A DNA stretch of 64,000 nt from Pseudanabaena sp. PCC 6802 (GCF_000332175.1 NZ_KB235914.1:1371966-1435965); one strand, 5' to 3'; positions 9,842-20,700 are shown, counted from the stretch's first letter. Notes: generated from the letters alone by a model not told the origin. Made by a program: numbers and translations.

Positions 9842-9951
9842 GATCGCTATCCTCCAGGAAGGTGTTTCCACGATTATATGCTCGTATTGCTAGCCGCCAG
9901 CCAATTTAAACCTATTTTTAAGGATGAACGAGCAATCTTAATAGCTATTGT

Positions 9952-10686
9952 TTATTCAGCCCCCCGATTAGCAACTTTCCGCACGATCTCAACATCTAGC
10001 TCTAACACTTCTGCAACTTTCTCCACAGTCAACCCCAAATTTAGCAGTCGTGGTACTGCTTCAAGCTTACCCTCAAGCTTACCCTCAAGTTTGCCCTCAA
10101 GTTTGCCCTCAAGTTTACCCTCAAGTTTGCCCTCAAGTTTGCCCTTCTCCCGTTCTTCGGCAGAAACCTCTTGAAAGTAGCGCGTTTTCTTTAACTCTTC
10201 CAGACCAAACATAGCTTCTAGCTCCTGACGACTTTTATTTGGCAGCTTGTAAATAATTATCGTTTCAATTAATTCTAATACTTTTGCTTGAGTAGATGGA
10301 TCGGCTAAATCCTGCTGCGCTTGCTGCATTAATTGCATGGCTTGCTCCAATGCCACTTCCTCCTTAGCCACCACTAACTCAGCAACTTTGATACCCAAAG
10401 ACTGCCCTGGATCTAGGGATAACTCATTTAGATATACCTGCTGCAATTGTCCTGCAAGCACTAGCCCGCGATACTGCATCGGCACGTCTGAATCGATATT
10501 GCGACCTGGATACACCACAACTGCTCGCCAATCGTGAGCGGGCTTGTATTGCTTCAGATAAATGAAAATCTCGCCAAACAAGCGCCAGTAGAAGCCATCA
10601 TCCTTTTGGAATTGCGCCTCCACAAAGTAAATCGGGCGATCTCGTAGTTGATATGCATTGGTTTTAGCTCTATCGACAATAATCAA
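9952..10686 (-). pseudogene. N-terminally truncated DUF2887 paralogue
   Basis: The 244-residue frame matches the DUF2887 protein at 6282-7127 only from about residue 66 of that protein onward (PIYFVEAQFQKDDGFYW here). The first 65 or so residues, including the IDGVF Asp, are missing. They are replaced by about 15 unrelated codons that run into the start of the neighbouring small membrane gene (17-base overlap). It therefore looks like a 5' deletion product. The C-terminal linker is expanded to seven GKL units, against two in the intact copy. It could still make a protein, but half the proposed active site is absent. Confidence 0.7.
10061..10144. repeat. Seven-unit 12-bp minisatellite inside the DUF2887 copy
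   Basis: Seven tandem 12-base units of TCAAG(C/T)TT(A/G)CCC on the plus strand, encoding Glu-Gly-Lys-Leu repeats on the minus strand. The unit length is a multiple of three, so unit gain or loss preserves the frame. The intact paralogue at about 6385-6410 has only two such units. Confidence 0.92.
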
Positions 10687-10954
10687 AAACCTGATACTCC
10701 CGTTCTACCCTTTCACCGCGATCGTTAATTGGAATTTCCTGCACCCTTTTGCGAAAGACAGGCGTGCCTCCCTTCTCTTTACATGCCCTGATTTCTGCAT
10801 TCTCGCGATCGCTACCAATTGCTAAGCCCACCATGCTAAGCCCTAAAATCAATACAAACACCACGATTGCCCGATTGCTTGGCGATCGCAGGAATGGATG
10901 CTTTGCTATCTTTTGCACTACTTTCCGGCATAATTGAGACAGTCGATACGCCAT
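10670..10954 (-). CDS. Small membrane protein of unknown function
   Basis: 94 residues with a basic N-terminus (RLSQLCRKVVQKIAKH), one strong transmembrane segment at about residues 29-47 (AIVVFVLILGLSMVGLAIG) and a charged C-terminal half with two cysteines (RACKEKGG and DYCR). This predicts an inside-positive, single-pass protein with the Cys-containing part outside. No family recognised. Its 3' end overlaps the start of the truncated DUF2887 frame, and it follows the amidase gene closely (27 bases) in the same direction, so it may share the amidase transcript. Confidence 0.55.
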   Translation of the reverse strand: MAYRLSQLCRKVVQKIAKHPFLRSPSNRAIVVFVLILGLSMVGLAIGSDRENAEIRACKEKGGTPVFRKRVQEIPINDRGERVEREYQVFDYCR

Positions 10955-10981
10955 ATTAATCCCTATTGAATCCGAGAGAAA

Positions 10982-12817
10982 TTAGAGAGATGGCCTAAAC
11001 CATTCCGCAATAGCGTTAGCAAGCGTATCAGCCAGTAGCTTTTGTTGTTGTGGGTCGATAATCCACTCAAACTCCTCTGGATGGATCGTAAAACCTAATT
11101 CTAGCAAAACTGCTGGTGCCACAGTCGGACGCACCAGCGCCAGATTCCCCCAATATACGCCATAGGAATTGCGATTAAGGTTTTTGACCAGATAATCGTG
11201 TAGAAACTGCGCTAGATCGTGACTCTGGGGATGATACCAAAACGTACCGATTCCCTTCGTATTCTCCGCATCACCATCGTCGGGCAGAGCGTTATAGTGG
11301 ATGCTCAAGGCGATCGCGGGTTCTATTTTCTCAATCGCCGCCACTCGTCCCTCCGGCAGAATGTCATCATCGCCCTCGCGAGTCAGATAAACCTTCGCTC
11401 CCATTTGTACCAGGCGATCGCGCAGTAATTTAGAAGTAATCAGCGTGACATCCTTCTCGGGATAGCCCGTCGGCCCGCGTGCGCCGTAATCTTCTTTGCT
11501 GCCATGTCCTGGATCGAGGAGAATAGTCACGCCCGTCAATGGTTTGGGCGGCGGAACGCGTTCGGTACGAAATCGCTCTTGCGAATTCGAGAGAGATTTC
11601 CGATCGACTAAAAATTGAGGTGGATGTTTTAACGATAGGACTAAAGATGTGCCCTGATATCTCACTTTATATCCCCACTGCCGATCGCTTTTTAGCCCGA
11701 TCTCGTACTCCACCGTATCGGGATCGAGTTGATGCCAGTCTAAACGGGAAATAATGGGGTCATTATCGACCAAGATAGTGTCCGTTTGCGCCGTCACGTT
11801 GTGCAACTTCAGTTTAAAGATGCGATCGCTTTGCTCGATCGCGATCGGGACTGGTACTTGTAAAGGAATTACAATATCCGTCCAATCCTTCCTAGTTCTG
11901 CTACTCAAACTACGTACGATCGAACGCGGTGACTCGTTTGCATCCCTAATCTTTGTGGATTTGCCATTAATCCACACGCTTCGATCTGCTCCATAACTCA
12001 GACGCAGCCATTCTCCTTCTCTTGCGTTAATTAATGCCCGAGTTCCTTTTGGCAAGGGAGTGAGGCGGGAAAAGTCCGAACTCGGGCCGGTGCGAGTCAC
12101 GCCCGACTCGACATTTACCTCCGCCACTTGCAGGCGATCGCTGGAGAGAATTTCTAAGCTACCTTTAGCTTTTTGCTTGACGGAGTTACCATTCAAGCTA
12201 ATTTCATATTCCGGTTGACCTAACTGGGCGGAGGTTGCAAATGCACTACATCCCTCATAGCGTCCGGCAACTGGTTCCTCAAGCGGTTGATTTGATTTTG
12301 TCAGCACCGCCGAGTTAGCTGGCAGTTGCACGTTTGCTGCTTTGGGTGCGAGCGCTATAGTTCTATCTCCCAGCCTGAGCGAAAGAGTTGCTCCTGGTGT
12401 AGCGATCGCTTGGAAACAGATGCGTTCGTTTGGCATTCTCGCAATATCCACTGTTGGGTAAAGCGAATCAGAGATAAATCCCAATTCCTTTGGTGGTTGG
12501 ATTTGGCGCGGCGATCGCGTCACTTTGACAGTAATAGTGCGATCTTTATATCTAAGTAAAAATGAATTTTCACCTATTTGGAGTGGGAGGCTAGGGGCAA
12601 AATGTCCGAATATGCTGCGCCGGATCGGGCGATCGTTAATCAGCACATCGCCATCCTTAGGGGCAGTACCGATAAAAAAGATTTTGCTACTGGTGGTTTG
12701 ATGCTGCGCGGGCGGATAGGTAAGGTGGAGCGACTCGGGTCTATCCTGCGCTCCTACCGATCGCATGACACATACTGTTACTGCGAATAATAGCAGAAAA
12801 ACTAAAACACGTCTCAT
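10982..12817 (-). CDS. N-acetylmuramoyl-L-alanine amidase (Amidase_3, AmiC-like)
   Basis: About 611 residues. It has a signal peptide (VLVFLLLFAVTVCVM then GAQ), an SH3-like segment near 230-290 (NVESGVTRTGPSSDF ... RSVWING), and a C-terminal zinc amidase domain from about 430. The four zinc/catalytic residues are visible: His in LLDPGHGSKED near 436, Glu in GYPEKDVTL near 450, His in ALSIHYNALPD near 510 and Glu in VLLELGF near 574. It would cut the MurNAc-L-Ala bond of septal or peripheral peptidoglycan in the periplasm. The longest frame opens at GTG 12826; ATG 12817 puts the basic residues directly before the hydrophobic stretch and is preferred. Confidence 0.9.
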   Translation of the reverse strand: MRRVLVFLLLFAVTVCVMRSVGAQDRPESLHLTYPPAQHQTTSSKIFFIGTAPKDGDVLINDRPIRRSIFGHFAPSLPLQIGENSFLLRYKDRTITVKVTRSPRQIQPPKELGFISDSLYPTVDIARMPNERICFQAIATPGATLSLRLGDRTIALAPKAANVQLPANSAVLTKSNQPLEEPVAGRYEGCSAFATSAQLGQPEYEISLNGNSVKQKAKGSLEILSSDRLQVAEVNVESGVTRTGPSSDFSRLTPLPKGTRALINAREGEWLRLSYGADRSVWINGKSTKIRDANESPRSIVRSLSSRTRKDWTDIVIPLQVPVPIAIEQSDRIFKLKLHNVTAQTDTILVDNDPIISRLDWHQLDPDTVEYEIGLKSDRQWGYKVRYQGTSLVLSLKHPPQFLVDRKSLSNSQERFRTERVPPPKPLTGVTILLDPGHGSKEDYGARGPTGYPEKDVTLITSKLLRDRLVQMGAKVYLTREGDDDILPEGRVAAIEKIEPAIALSIHYNALPDDGDAENTKGIGTFWYHPQSHDLAQFLHDYLVKNLNRNSYGVYWGNLALVRPTVAPAVLLELGFTIHPEEFEWIIDPQQQKLLADTLANAIAEWFRPSL

Positions 12818-12873
12818 CACAGTCACTTAGTCCAACTTCAGCCAGCAGTTTAGCAGACTCGATCGCAATATGT

Positions 12874-12986
12874 TATAGCGGTTCTCAGATCGGAAAGAGT
12901 AGGGGGTTTGGGGGCGTTGCCCCCAAGAAGGGGTGGAACCCCTTCACCCCAAAAATAAAACCCGTTCTCAAGTGAAAACCGCTATA
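12874..12986. mobile_element. MITE-like element, family A (113 bp)
   Basis: Terminal inverted repeats start TATAGCGGTTCTCAG on the left and, read inward from the right, TATAGCGGTTTTCAC. The interior holds two hairpins: GGGGGC-GTT-GCCCCC and AAGGGGTGGAACCCCTT. It has no coding capacity and TA at both ends. The termini match those of the IS630-type element at 53223-54244. Confidence 0.8.
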
Positions 12987-13007
12987 GCTGCGATCGCCCC
13001 AATAAAA

Positions 13008-13151
13008 TTACGAGTTTTTGTAACTTTTGAGCTTCATGGCAATCAGAATCACCACTGCCAATATTGCCAGTATCGCGCAACGCGAAAAGTCGTGGCGAAA
13101 ACTCACAATTAACCCAAAAATACCAATCAGGAGTAATTTAAGTGCGTTCAT
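13008..13151 (-). CDS. Possible 47-residue membrane miniprotein
   Basis: ATG at 13151 to TAA at 13008 encodes two hydrophobic segments, NALKLLLIGIFGLIV and CAILAILAVVILIAM, joined by a short charged loop (FRHDFSR) and ending KLKSYKNS. The amphiphilic layout (two helices, basic tail) is what a real small membrane protein would show. No strong ribosome-binding site is evident and no family is recognised. It ends 22 bases from the adjacent MITE. Confidence 0.4.
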   Translation of the reverse strand: MNALKLLLIGIFGLIVSFRHDFSRCAILAILAVVILIAMKLKSYKNS

Positions 13152-13271
13152 TTGGTATTACGTAGAAGCGAAACGAATGGGATTAAGGGTTTGCAATTCC
13201 ATTGGTCGGAGATTTTGGCAGTGAAGCACGCTGCTTCAGGGATCTGTGATATTCCTCGCAAATATAAACAG

Positions 13272-16200
13272 TTAATCGATCGCGGGTTTTGTGAGATTCA
13301 CGATAGTCTCCAGGTTAAAGTTATCAATCAATACTTTCAGCAAATCAGCCACTTGGGAGTAGTTGGAAGGCACTTGCTCCAGCAACTCTACCAACGCTTC
13401 CTCATCCGCTATGCGTGCCGCTCGATGCAACTGATGCAACCACACACCTGGCATCACTGCTAAATCTTCCCTGCTGAGGGTCTGCCGCTTTTCTGTCCCT
13501 GCGGCCACACCATTCAGCGTTACTTCCTCGGCATAGAGATACTGCACGCCTAAATATTTGACTAACTTCTCCAGAATCACCTCCTCTGATGCCGGCTTGA
13601 TCGCGAGGTCGTCGCAGCCCGTCGCCAGGATGCGCGCTCGTTCCTCCTCAAACGCACTGGCAGTGAGCGCAATAATTACGGTCTTTTTCGCAGTGCTCTG
13701 GTTTTGCTGCTGTTGGACGATCGATTGGGTGGCCTCATAGCCATCCATGACTGGCATGTGGATGTCCATCCAGATCAGGTCTGGTTGCCACTGCTCCCAT
13801 CGCTCGATCGCTTGCTGGCCGTTCTCCACCGTTTCTACGGCAAATCCCAATGGCTCCAACATCTGCACCATCAGTTGTCGATTTGCCACATTATCCTCTG
13901 CAATCAGAATCCGAAAAGTCGGTTGATTGGGAGCTAGATGCAAAACCCGATGTCTGGTAACTTGGGCTGGCATGTCTTCTGCCATTACCACCTCGATGGG
14001 AATGTCAAATTCAAAACTACTACCTATCTGTGGCAGGCTGCTAACTCGAAGCTCTCCCCCCATTAGTTCTACGAATTGGTAGCTGATGGCTAAACCCAAA
14101 CCCGTTCCGGTTTTGGCTGCCTTGCCAGACCGAGTTTGCACGAAGGGTTTGAATAGATAGGCGAGTTCGTTGGCATCAATGCCAACTCCCGTATCCTTGA
14201 CCTTAAAGTGCAGGCGTGTTCGCTGAGATTCTAAGGCATCGGAAATGACATCGATCTCTAGACTCACGCTGCCACTATCGGTAAACTTAACCGCATTGCT
14301 CAGTAGATTAATCAGAACCTGGCGGAGTTTGTTCTCATCGGCGCGGACGAAGCGCGGTACTGTATCCTGTCGCTCGATTTGCAACGCTAACCCTTTTGAT
14401 TTGGCTTTGAGTGCAAACATTTCTTGTAAATTTGCGATTGCAGTGTAAAGGTCGAAGTTAATGGGCAAGAGCGAGATCTGTCCTGCCTCAATTTTAGACA
14501 TTTCCAAGATATCATTGATCAGGTGCAATAGGTGCTCGCCGCTACGGTTGATAATACCCAGTTGTTGCTGTTGCTCCGTGCGGAGCGCATCATCGCGCCC
14601 CAACAGTTGACTGAAGCCGAGAATGGCGTTGAGCGGGGTGCGCAACTCGTGGCTCATGTTGGCCAGGAAGGTACTCTTGGCCCGATTTGCTGCTTCGGCT
14701 ACTTCTTTAGCTTCTCGCAACTCGGTTGTACGCTCCTCCACTCGCATTTCAAGCTCGGCATTGGCTTGGCGCAGGGCCTCCACTGCTTGCTTGCGATCGC
14801 TGATGTCTTGAATTACGCCGATAAAATACTCTGGTTCCCCAACCAGATTCCGCACTAATGAAACGCTCAGGTTAACCCATACGATTTTGCCATCCTTGCG
14901 GATGTAGCGCTTTTCCATCGCGAACGTGCGGTCATCCCCAGCTAGCAAACGACTAACGTGTTGCCTATCTCGTTCTAGATCGTCCGGGTGGGTAATTTCC
15001 CCAAATACTTTGGTCAAAAGCTCTGCTTCAGGATAACCGACAATATCGCAGAACTTCTGGTTGAGTTTGACGAATCTCCCTTTTAAGTTAGCCTGAACTA
15101 TGCCGACGGCTGCTTGCTCGAAGGTGGCGCGGAACCGTTCTTCGCTTTGGCGCAGGGCTCCTTCTGCTTGCCTGCGATCGCTAATATCGAAAGTCGTCCC
15201 GATCAGGCGATAGATTCTGTCGTTGGTGTCTTTGAGTGGGTATATCGTCGTCAACCAAAAGGTTTCCCGACCCTGGAACATTAGGGATTCTTCATAGGTT
15301 ATGGAGTTGCCCGTTTCTAGACATTGCCTTAGCCGTTGGCGTTCGTAACTACCCGCATCAGAACCATAAATTTCTTCCGGGATTTTACCGACAATATCTA
15401 TAGCTTTCCATCCACTGGCTTTTTCTGCGGCTCTATTCCAGTCAGTATAGCGAAACTCGCCATCTGCGGTAACATCGATCACAAAAATGGGATTATCAAC
15501 CCCCTCATAGATGCTGCGCAGAAACTGCTCTTTATCCTGTAAATCTGCTTCCGCAAGTTTGCGCTCCGTAATATCCTCAGCAATTCCAGCAATTCGATAA
15601 ACTTGACCAGAGCGATCGGCAATTGGGAACGCCCGATCGCGAATCCAACGTATTTTACCATCTGATAGGAGGAGGCGATACTCTTCGTTATATTCCCCTA
15701 GGGCTTGTTTTGGGAAAGCCGCAACGACGCGATCTCGATCTTCAGGGTGAATGCGATCTACGAAGGAAAAGCTATTCTGTATTACACTATCGCATGATTG
15801 CCCCCACAATTCCTCATACTTGTGGCTAATGTAAATAATTTGTCGTTTTGATAGATCGGTCATCCAGAAGACAGCATCGATATTTTCGGCGAGTTGACGG
15901 AAGCGTTCTTCTTGATCCTGCAATATCTGTTGGGATTGGAGCAAATCTTGAGTACGCTCCTGAATTCGGGATTCCAGTTCTTCGTTCAGTTCCTGCAACG
16001 CTGCTTCTGTCCGTTTGCGCTCGGTAGTGTCGAAACGAATAGCGAGGTACTGAAATGGTTTACCGCGCTCGTCTAAAAAAGGAACGATAGTCGTATCTAC
16101 CCAGTAAAGCGTGCCATCTTTGGCATGGTTGGCGATTTCCCCGTGCCAGACGTTGCCTGCTGAAATCGTATGCCAAAGATCTCGATAAAACTCAGGGGGG

Positions 16201-17642
16201 TGACATCCAGATTTGACAATGCGATGCGTTTTTCCGATCAACTCGCTGCGATCGTATTTTGAAATCTGACAGAACCGATCGTTGACATAGGTAATGATGC
16301 CCTGGCGATCGGTAATCGCTACGATTGCAGCTTCATCCAGCGCCCGTTTCTGAACCTCCAAAGATTGTAAGGTGCCGTGGAGTGCGATTTCCGTGTGCTT
16401 GCGATCGGTAATATCCAGCACTGTACCGTACAGCTTTACTACTTGACCCTTAGCATCCCGACTTATCTCTCCCCGCCCTTCATGGTAGCGAATCGAACCG
16501 TCTGGCAGGATTGCTCTGTAGTCAATGATGTAGGGCGTTCCGCTGACGATCGCCTGCTCCACGCACTGCTGCAATATAAGTCGGTCGTCGGCATGGATTT
16601 TTTGAAGATATTCAGAATAGGGAGGTACGGCTTGGGATGGATCTAGTCCGAACATGCGATAGGTTTCCGCCGACCAGGTAATTGCTTGGGTTTGCAAGTC
16701 AAATTCCCAACTGCCCAGATGGGTAACTTGCTGAGCCATGACCAGCAGGGCTTCCCTGTCCCTTAGAGCAATTTCCGATTGGATGCGATCGGTGATAACT
16801 TCGTTAAAGATAATGATGCCGCCAATGGTATTTTCTTCGTCATACCAGGGACGTATTTCCCACCGTATCCACTCCTGCCTTCCATCCAGACGGATGTAAA
16901 GATCTCGTTCGCTCTTCTCCACAGCTCCGCTTAAGCAGCGTTGATGAATCTCCCGCCAGTAATCGGAGACTCCAGGAAAAACATCGTAGTGCGATCGCCC
17001 GCAGATGGATTCATTACCCAGGTCATAGTCCTTTATCCAACGCTGGCTGGCAACCAGGTAATTCATCTGGAGATCGAACATCGCTACTGCTACAGGAGTA
17101 TGTTCGACGAACAACCGCAGTTGCTGCTCGTTGCGACGCAGTTGTTGGGTGCGCTCCTGGATCTGTTGTTCTAGTCCGGCATTCAACACCGCTAGTTCGC
17201 GGTTAGCTTGCTCTAGCGCTGCTTGTTGTTGGGCTAGTTGTCGGTCTTGCTGGTAGCGTCGCAGTGCCTCGGTCACTGTCAAGTTTAGATCTGCCTCATT
17301 CCAGGGTTTAGCAATAAAGCGATAGAGGTTACCCCAGTTGACGGCATTACCCACTTCTTCTGCCTTGGCTTGTCCCGTGAGCATCACTTTCAGAATCTGG
17401 GGATGGCGCTTGTTTAGTTCGATTAGCAATTCATCGCCTTTCATCCCCGACATGATCTGGTCGGCAATCACCAGCGGAACTTCCGTTCCCTCGGCTACGA
17501 GATTGTCGACGAGTTCTAACGCCTCAATGCCACTCTCAGCAATTTCAACCGCATAACTGGGGAAATGCCGCATTAATTGATTCCTCAGCGTGAGTAAGAC
17601 GTTACGCTCGTCGTCGACGCAAAGGATCGTGGGGTTACTCAT
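13272..17642 (-). CDS. Hybrid sensor histidine kinase: REC-PAS(x6)-HisKA-HATPase-REC
   Basis: 1456 residues. The N-terminal receiver is at 1-125 (VDDE, phospho-Asp in LVIADQIMSG, Lys in FIAKPWNEA). A coiled linker follows, then about six PAS/PAC units between 170 and 950, each closing with a DITDRK-type motif. The HisKA H-box SHELRTPLNAIL lies near 995, the N-box VLINLLSNAVKF near 1114, GTGLGLAISYQF near 1185, and a C-terminal receiver has phospho-Asp in IWMDIHMPVMDG near 1292 and Lys in DLAIKPAS. No transmembrane segment is seen, so it is a cytoplasmic phosphorelay hub. It is the last gene of the signalling block, 80 bases after the 2284-residue kinase. Its 3' 1.37 kb is almost identical to that of the gene at 24561-29831. 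The sensed signal is unknown. Confidence 0.93.
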   Translation of the reverse strand: MSNPTILCVDDERNVLLTLRNQLMRHFPSYAVEIAESGIEALELVDNLVAEGTEVPLVIADQIMSGMKGDELLIELNKRHPQILKVMLTGQAKAEEVGNAVNWGNLYRFIAKPWNEADLNLTVTEALRRYQQDRQLAQQQAALEQANRELAVLNAGLEQQIQERTQQLRRNEQQLRLFVEHTPVAVAMFDLQMNYLVASQRWIKDYDLGNESICGRSHYDVFPGVSDYWREIHQRCLSGAVEKSERDLYIRLDGRQEWIRWEIRPWYDEENTIGGIIIFNEVITDRIQSEIALRDREALLVMAQQVTHLGSWEFDLQTQAITWSAETYRMFGLDPSQAVPPYSEYLQKIHADDRLILQQCVEQAIVSGTPYIIDYRAILPDGSIRYHEGRGEISRDAKGQVVKLYGTVLDITDRKHTEIALHGTLQSLEVQKRALDEAAIVAITDRQGIITYVNDRFCQISKYDRSELIGKTHRIVKSGCHPPEFYRDLWHTISAGNVWHGEIANHAKDGTLYWVDTTIVPFLDERGKPFQYLAIRFDTTERKRTEAALQELNEELESRIQERTQDLLQSQQILQDQEERFRQLAENIDAVFWMTDLSKRQIIYISHKYEELWGQSCDSVIQNSFSFVDRIHPEDRDRVVAAFPKQALGEYNEEYRLLLSDGKIRWIRDRAFPIADRSGQVYRIAGIAEDITERKLAEADLQDKEQFLRSIYEGVDNPIFVIDVTADGEFRYTDWNRAAEKASGWKAIDIVGKIPEEIYGSDAGSYERQRLRQCLETGNSITYEESLMFQGRETFWLTTIYPLKDTNDRIYRLIGTTFDISDRRQAEGALRQSEERFRATFEQAAVGIVQANLKGRFVKLNQKFCDIVGYPEAELLTKVFGEITHPDDLERDRQHVSRLLAGDDRTFAMEKRYIRKDGKIVWVNLSVSLVRNLVGEPEYFIGVIQDISDRKQAVEALRQANAELEMRVEERTTELREAKEVAEAANRAKSTFLANMSHELRTPLNAILGFSQLLGRDDALRTEQQQQLGIINRSGEHLLHLINDILEMSKIEAGQISLLPINFDLYTAIANLQEMFALKAKSKGLALQIERQDTVPRFVRADENKLRQVLINLLSNAVKFTDSGSVSLEIDVISDALESQRTRLHFKVKDTGVGIDANELAYLFKPFVQTRSGKAAKTGTGLGLAISYQFVELMGGELRVSSLPQIGSSFEFDIPIEVVMAEDMPAQVTRHRVLHLAPNQPTFRILIAEDNVANRQLMVQMLEPLGFAVETVENGQQAIERWEQWQPDLIWMDIHMPVMDGYEATQSIVQQQQNQSTAKKTVIIALTASAFEEERARILATGCDDLAIKPASEEVILEKLVKYLGVQYLYAEEVTLNGVAAGTEKRQTLSREDLAVMPGVWLHQLHRAARIADEEALVELLEQVPSNYSQVADLLKVLIDNFNLETIVNLTKPAID
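13354..14719. repeat. 1.37-kb near-identical kinase/receiver module, copy 1
   Basis: This stretch matches 24679-26044 at a constant offset of 11,325 bases with roughly fifteen substitutions by eye and no indels. It covers the end of the coiled linker, HisKA, HATPase, the receiver and most of the C-terminal segment. Outside it the two genes diverge abruptly on both sides. Confidence 0.93.
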
Positions 17643-17722
17643 AAGTCATCTCCAGGTCGGGATCGCAATGGGCAAATGTTCGATCGACGTTCGATCGCAG
17701 AACCACGAAATTTCTACATCGC

Positions 17723-20700
17723 TTACTCGCTTGTTGATAGTGGCAGGCAAACCGTGAAGGTCGTGCGACCCTGCTGGCTGCGAACCTGTACCTCTCCGTG
17801 ATGCTTCTGTACGATTTGTCGGACAATATCCAGCCCCAGTCCACTACCTTCCCCCCTTGGCTTGCTTGTAAAAAATGGCTCAAAAATCCTTGGCTGCAAA
17901 TCAACCGGGATACCGCTTCCAGAATCCGTCACCTCCACAACTACACGATCGGCTTGCTGAGCGATGTCGATTTCTAGTGTGCCTTCTTGACCCATTGCAT
18001 AGATAGCATTGTCAATTAAGTTTACCCAAACTTGCGTTAGCTCGTCCTGGTTGCAGAAAGTTTCTGGCACCTTGGCATAGTGGCGGATCGTATTAATTCC
18101 ATGTTTGAGACGATTTTGGTAGAGCGTTAAGGCAACTTCAATGCTATCGGTAATTGGGGCGAGAGTTTTCTCGGCATTCTCACTGCGATGGCTATAGGTT
18201 TTGAGCGCAAACACGATCTTGGCAGCGCGATCGACTTCCTGTTGAATGCTTTGTGAACTTTGGTGTTGCAGCACCAGGTGATAGGCTATCTCTAAAATAT
18301 CCAGGCAGTTGGGAGCTTGCAGGATAGATGCGTAGAGATGGAGATCTGAAACCAGACGTAAAAGCACTAACTGAGATGCGATCTTCTCTGCATTGGCGAT
18401 GCCCCGATCGGCTAGTTCGATGTTGAGTTGCCGACGCAGTTGTCGTTCTTCTTTGGAAGACAGAGAATGCTGTTGCTTCATCGCTGTATCGATCAGGGCG
18501 AAAAAATCTAGCTGCTGTTGGGGGGAGAGACTTTGCAAAAGTGCCGGCAACTGCTGAAGGGAAGCCCTAAAGTTGGCCATAATATTGCTCGTGGCGGCGC
18601 GAATTACACCGAGGGGAGTGTTGATTTCATGGGCAATGCTGGCGGTGAGCTGACCGAGGGCTGCCATTTTCTCGGATTGAATCAGTTCGTGTTGAGTCGT
18701 TTGCAAGTCAGTTAAGGTTCGTTCTAAGGTTTGGTTGATCTGCTCCAGAGCCGCTTCCGCTTGCTTGAGGTCGGTGATGTCGGTGATGCAGCCTACATAG
18801 CCAACAATATTGCCCTGAGTATCTTTTTCCGGTTGAGCTTGACAGTAGACCCACTTAATCGTTCCGTCAGACATCTGCAGACAGGATTCAATATAGTGAT
18901 GCGCTCCTTCTTGAATGATGTACTCCCATTCATTCAGGAGGCGATCGCGCCAATCGGGATGCACGCATTTGAGCCAACCATTACCCATTCCTTCTGCTTT
19001 AGTTAGTCCAGTAATCTCATGCCAACGCTGATTGGCATAGATCATGCCACCACTTCCGTTATTCCTGAAAATTCCCACAGGTGAGGTTTCTGCTAGCGTG
19101 CGATAGCGCTCCTCACTGATTTGTAGGGTTTGGGTGCGCTCTGCGACTTGCTGCTCTAGAGTTTGGGAATACTCAGCTAACTGAAGATTTGCTCGTTCTA
19201 GTTGTTGAGCTTGATGTTGGAGTTGGGCTTCAGCAGCTTTGCGATCGCTGATATCGTCATAGCACCCCAGAATCCCAATTACATCTCCCTGGCTGTTGGT
19301 TAAGGGGATTTTGCTGCTACGTATCCATATCTGCTCGCCGTTTAAATTATTGGTTGGCTCCTCATAATTCAGTTTAGGTGTACGAGTATTTATGACCATT
19401 ACATCATCAGCTCGATAGAGGTGCGCCCACTCTGCCCAAGGTAATTCCAGGTCGGTTTTGCCAACAATTTCCTCATCGGTTAGTTGATAGTCATTAGCAA
19501 ATGCAGGATTGCAACCTAAAAACCTCGACTTGCGATCTTTCCAAAAAACTCGTTGAGGAATGGTGTCCAGCACGAGTTTCAACATATTGCGAGATTCTTG
19601 TAATTCCCGTTCAGCCCGTTTGCGTTCGCTGATATCTATTGCAACACCATCCCACACCAACAAACCATCTGGCTGCCGTTCGGGTTGGGAGGCAACTTGA
19701 AGCCATTTCACCTTACCCGATGGCGTAATAATACGAAATTCCTGATGAAAAGGGGTGAGATGCTCTGCCGATCGGCGAGTGGCTTGCATAATCATTGCGC
19801 GATCGTCCGGATGTTCGAAATCACGCAGGTTATATTGTCCTGAGATCGTCGCTTCGGCGGTTACTTCATAGAGTTCATAACACCCCGAACTGATGTAGGG
19901 CATGAAAGAAGATCCATCTTCGGGATTGATGCAAATTTGATAAATCACACCCGGAATATTATTTGAGACTTTTTGGAACTGGGCTTTACTGAATCGTAGC
20001 TCTTTTAGAGATTCTTCCAACTGGCGTACATAGAACTGCGATTGTTGATACAGGCGGGCATTTTCCAGGGAAATAGCAGCCTGAGCGCAGAGCAATTTGA
20101 GCAACTCTACGCGGTCATCCGTAAAGGCGTTAGAGGTGATGGAATTTTCCAGATACAAGATAGCCATCAACTGTCCTTGATTGAGAATCGGCGTACAGAG
20201 AAGGCTTTTTGGTTGGTATTGGAGAAAATAGGGATCGTTGATAGTACTGGGATGTTTTTTGCCGTCTGTAATCACCGTTTCTAAGGTGCGCTCGACGTAA
20301 TGAAGCAGGGTAACTGGGACAAATTGACAATCATCTACTGACTTGCGTTCCATAGATTGAACGGCATTGTCAATGTACTTGATGCCCAATTGCAATGAGC
20401 CGTCATGGTTGAGGAATAGGGCGGCTTTATTTGCTCCAGCATTGGTGATAATTATCTGAATTAGGGCTGGCAGCAGGCGATCGAGTTGAATTTCGCTAGA
20501 TAGGGTTTGATTGGCTTTGAGAATGGTGTTTAAATCCAGGATCGCTGAGAGATTGTCAGAGTTTTGGGATGAAGCAATCGTATCTCCAGGCAGTATTGGG
20601 TTTGGTATCTGCTTTGAGATCGATGACAGTAGTTGTGGGTAGCGTTGCGCTAAATCATCTGTTTTGGCTCTTGCTCCCCAACGGGCATAGCAGGAATATG

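Noticed and set aside
10061-10144. Regularly spaced short repeats that could suggest a CRISPR array
   Set aside because: Units are contiguous 12-mers with no spacers and encode an in-frame EGKL repeat.
17635-17904. 89-codon minus-strand frame between the two kinase genes
   Set aside because: Mostly overlaps the 3' end of the 2284-residue kinase in another frame and has no family resemblance.
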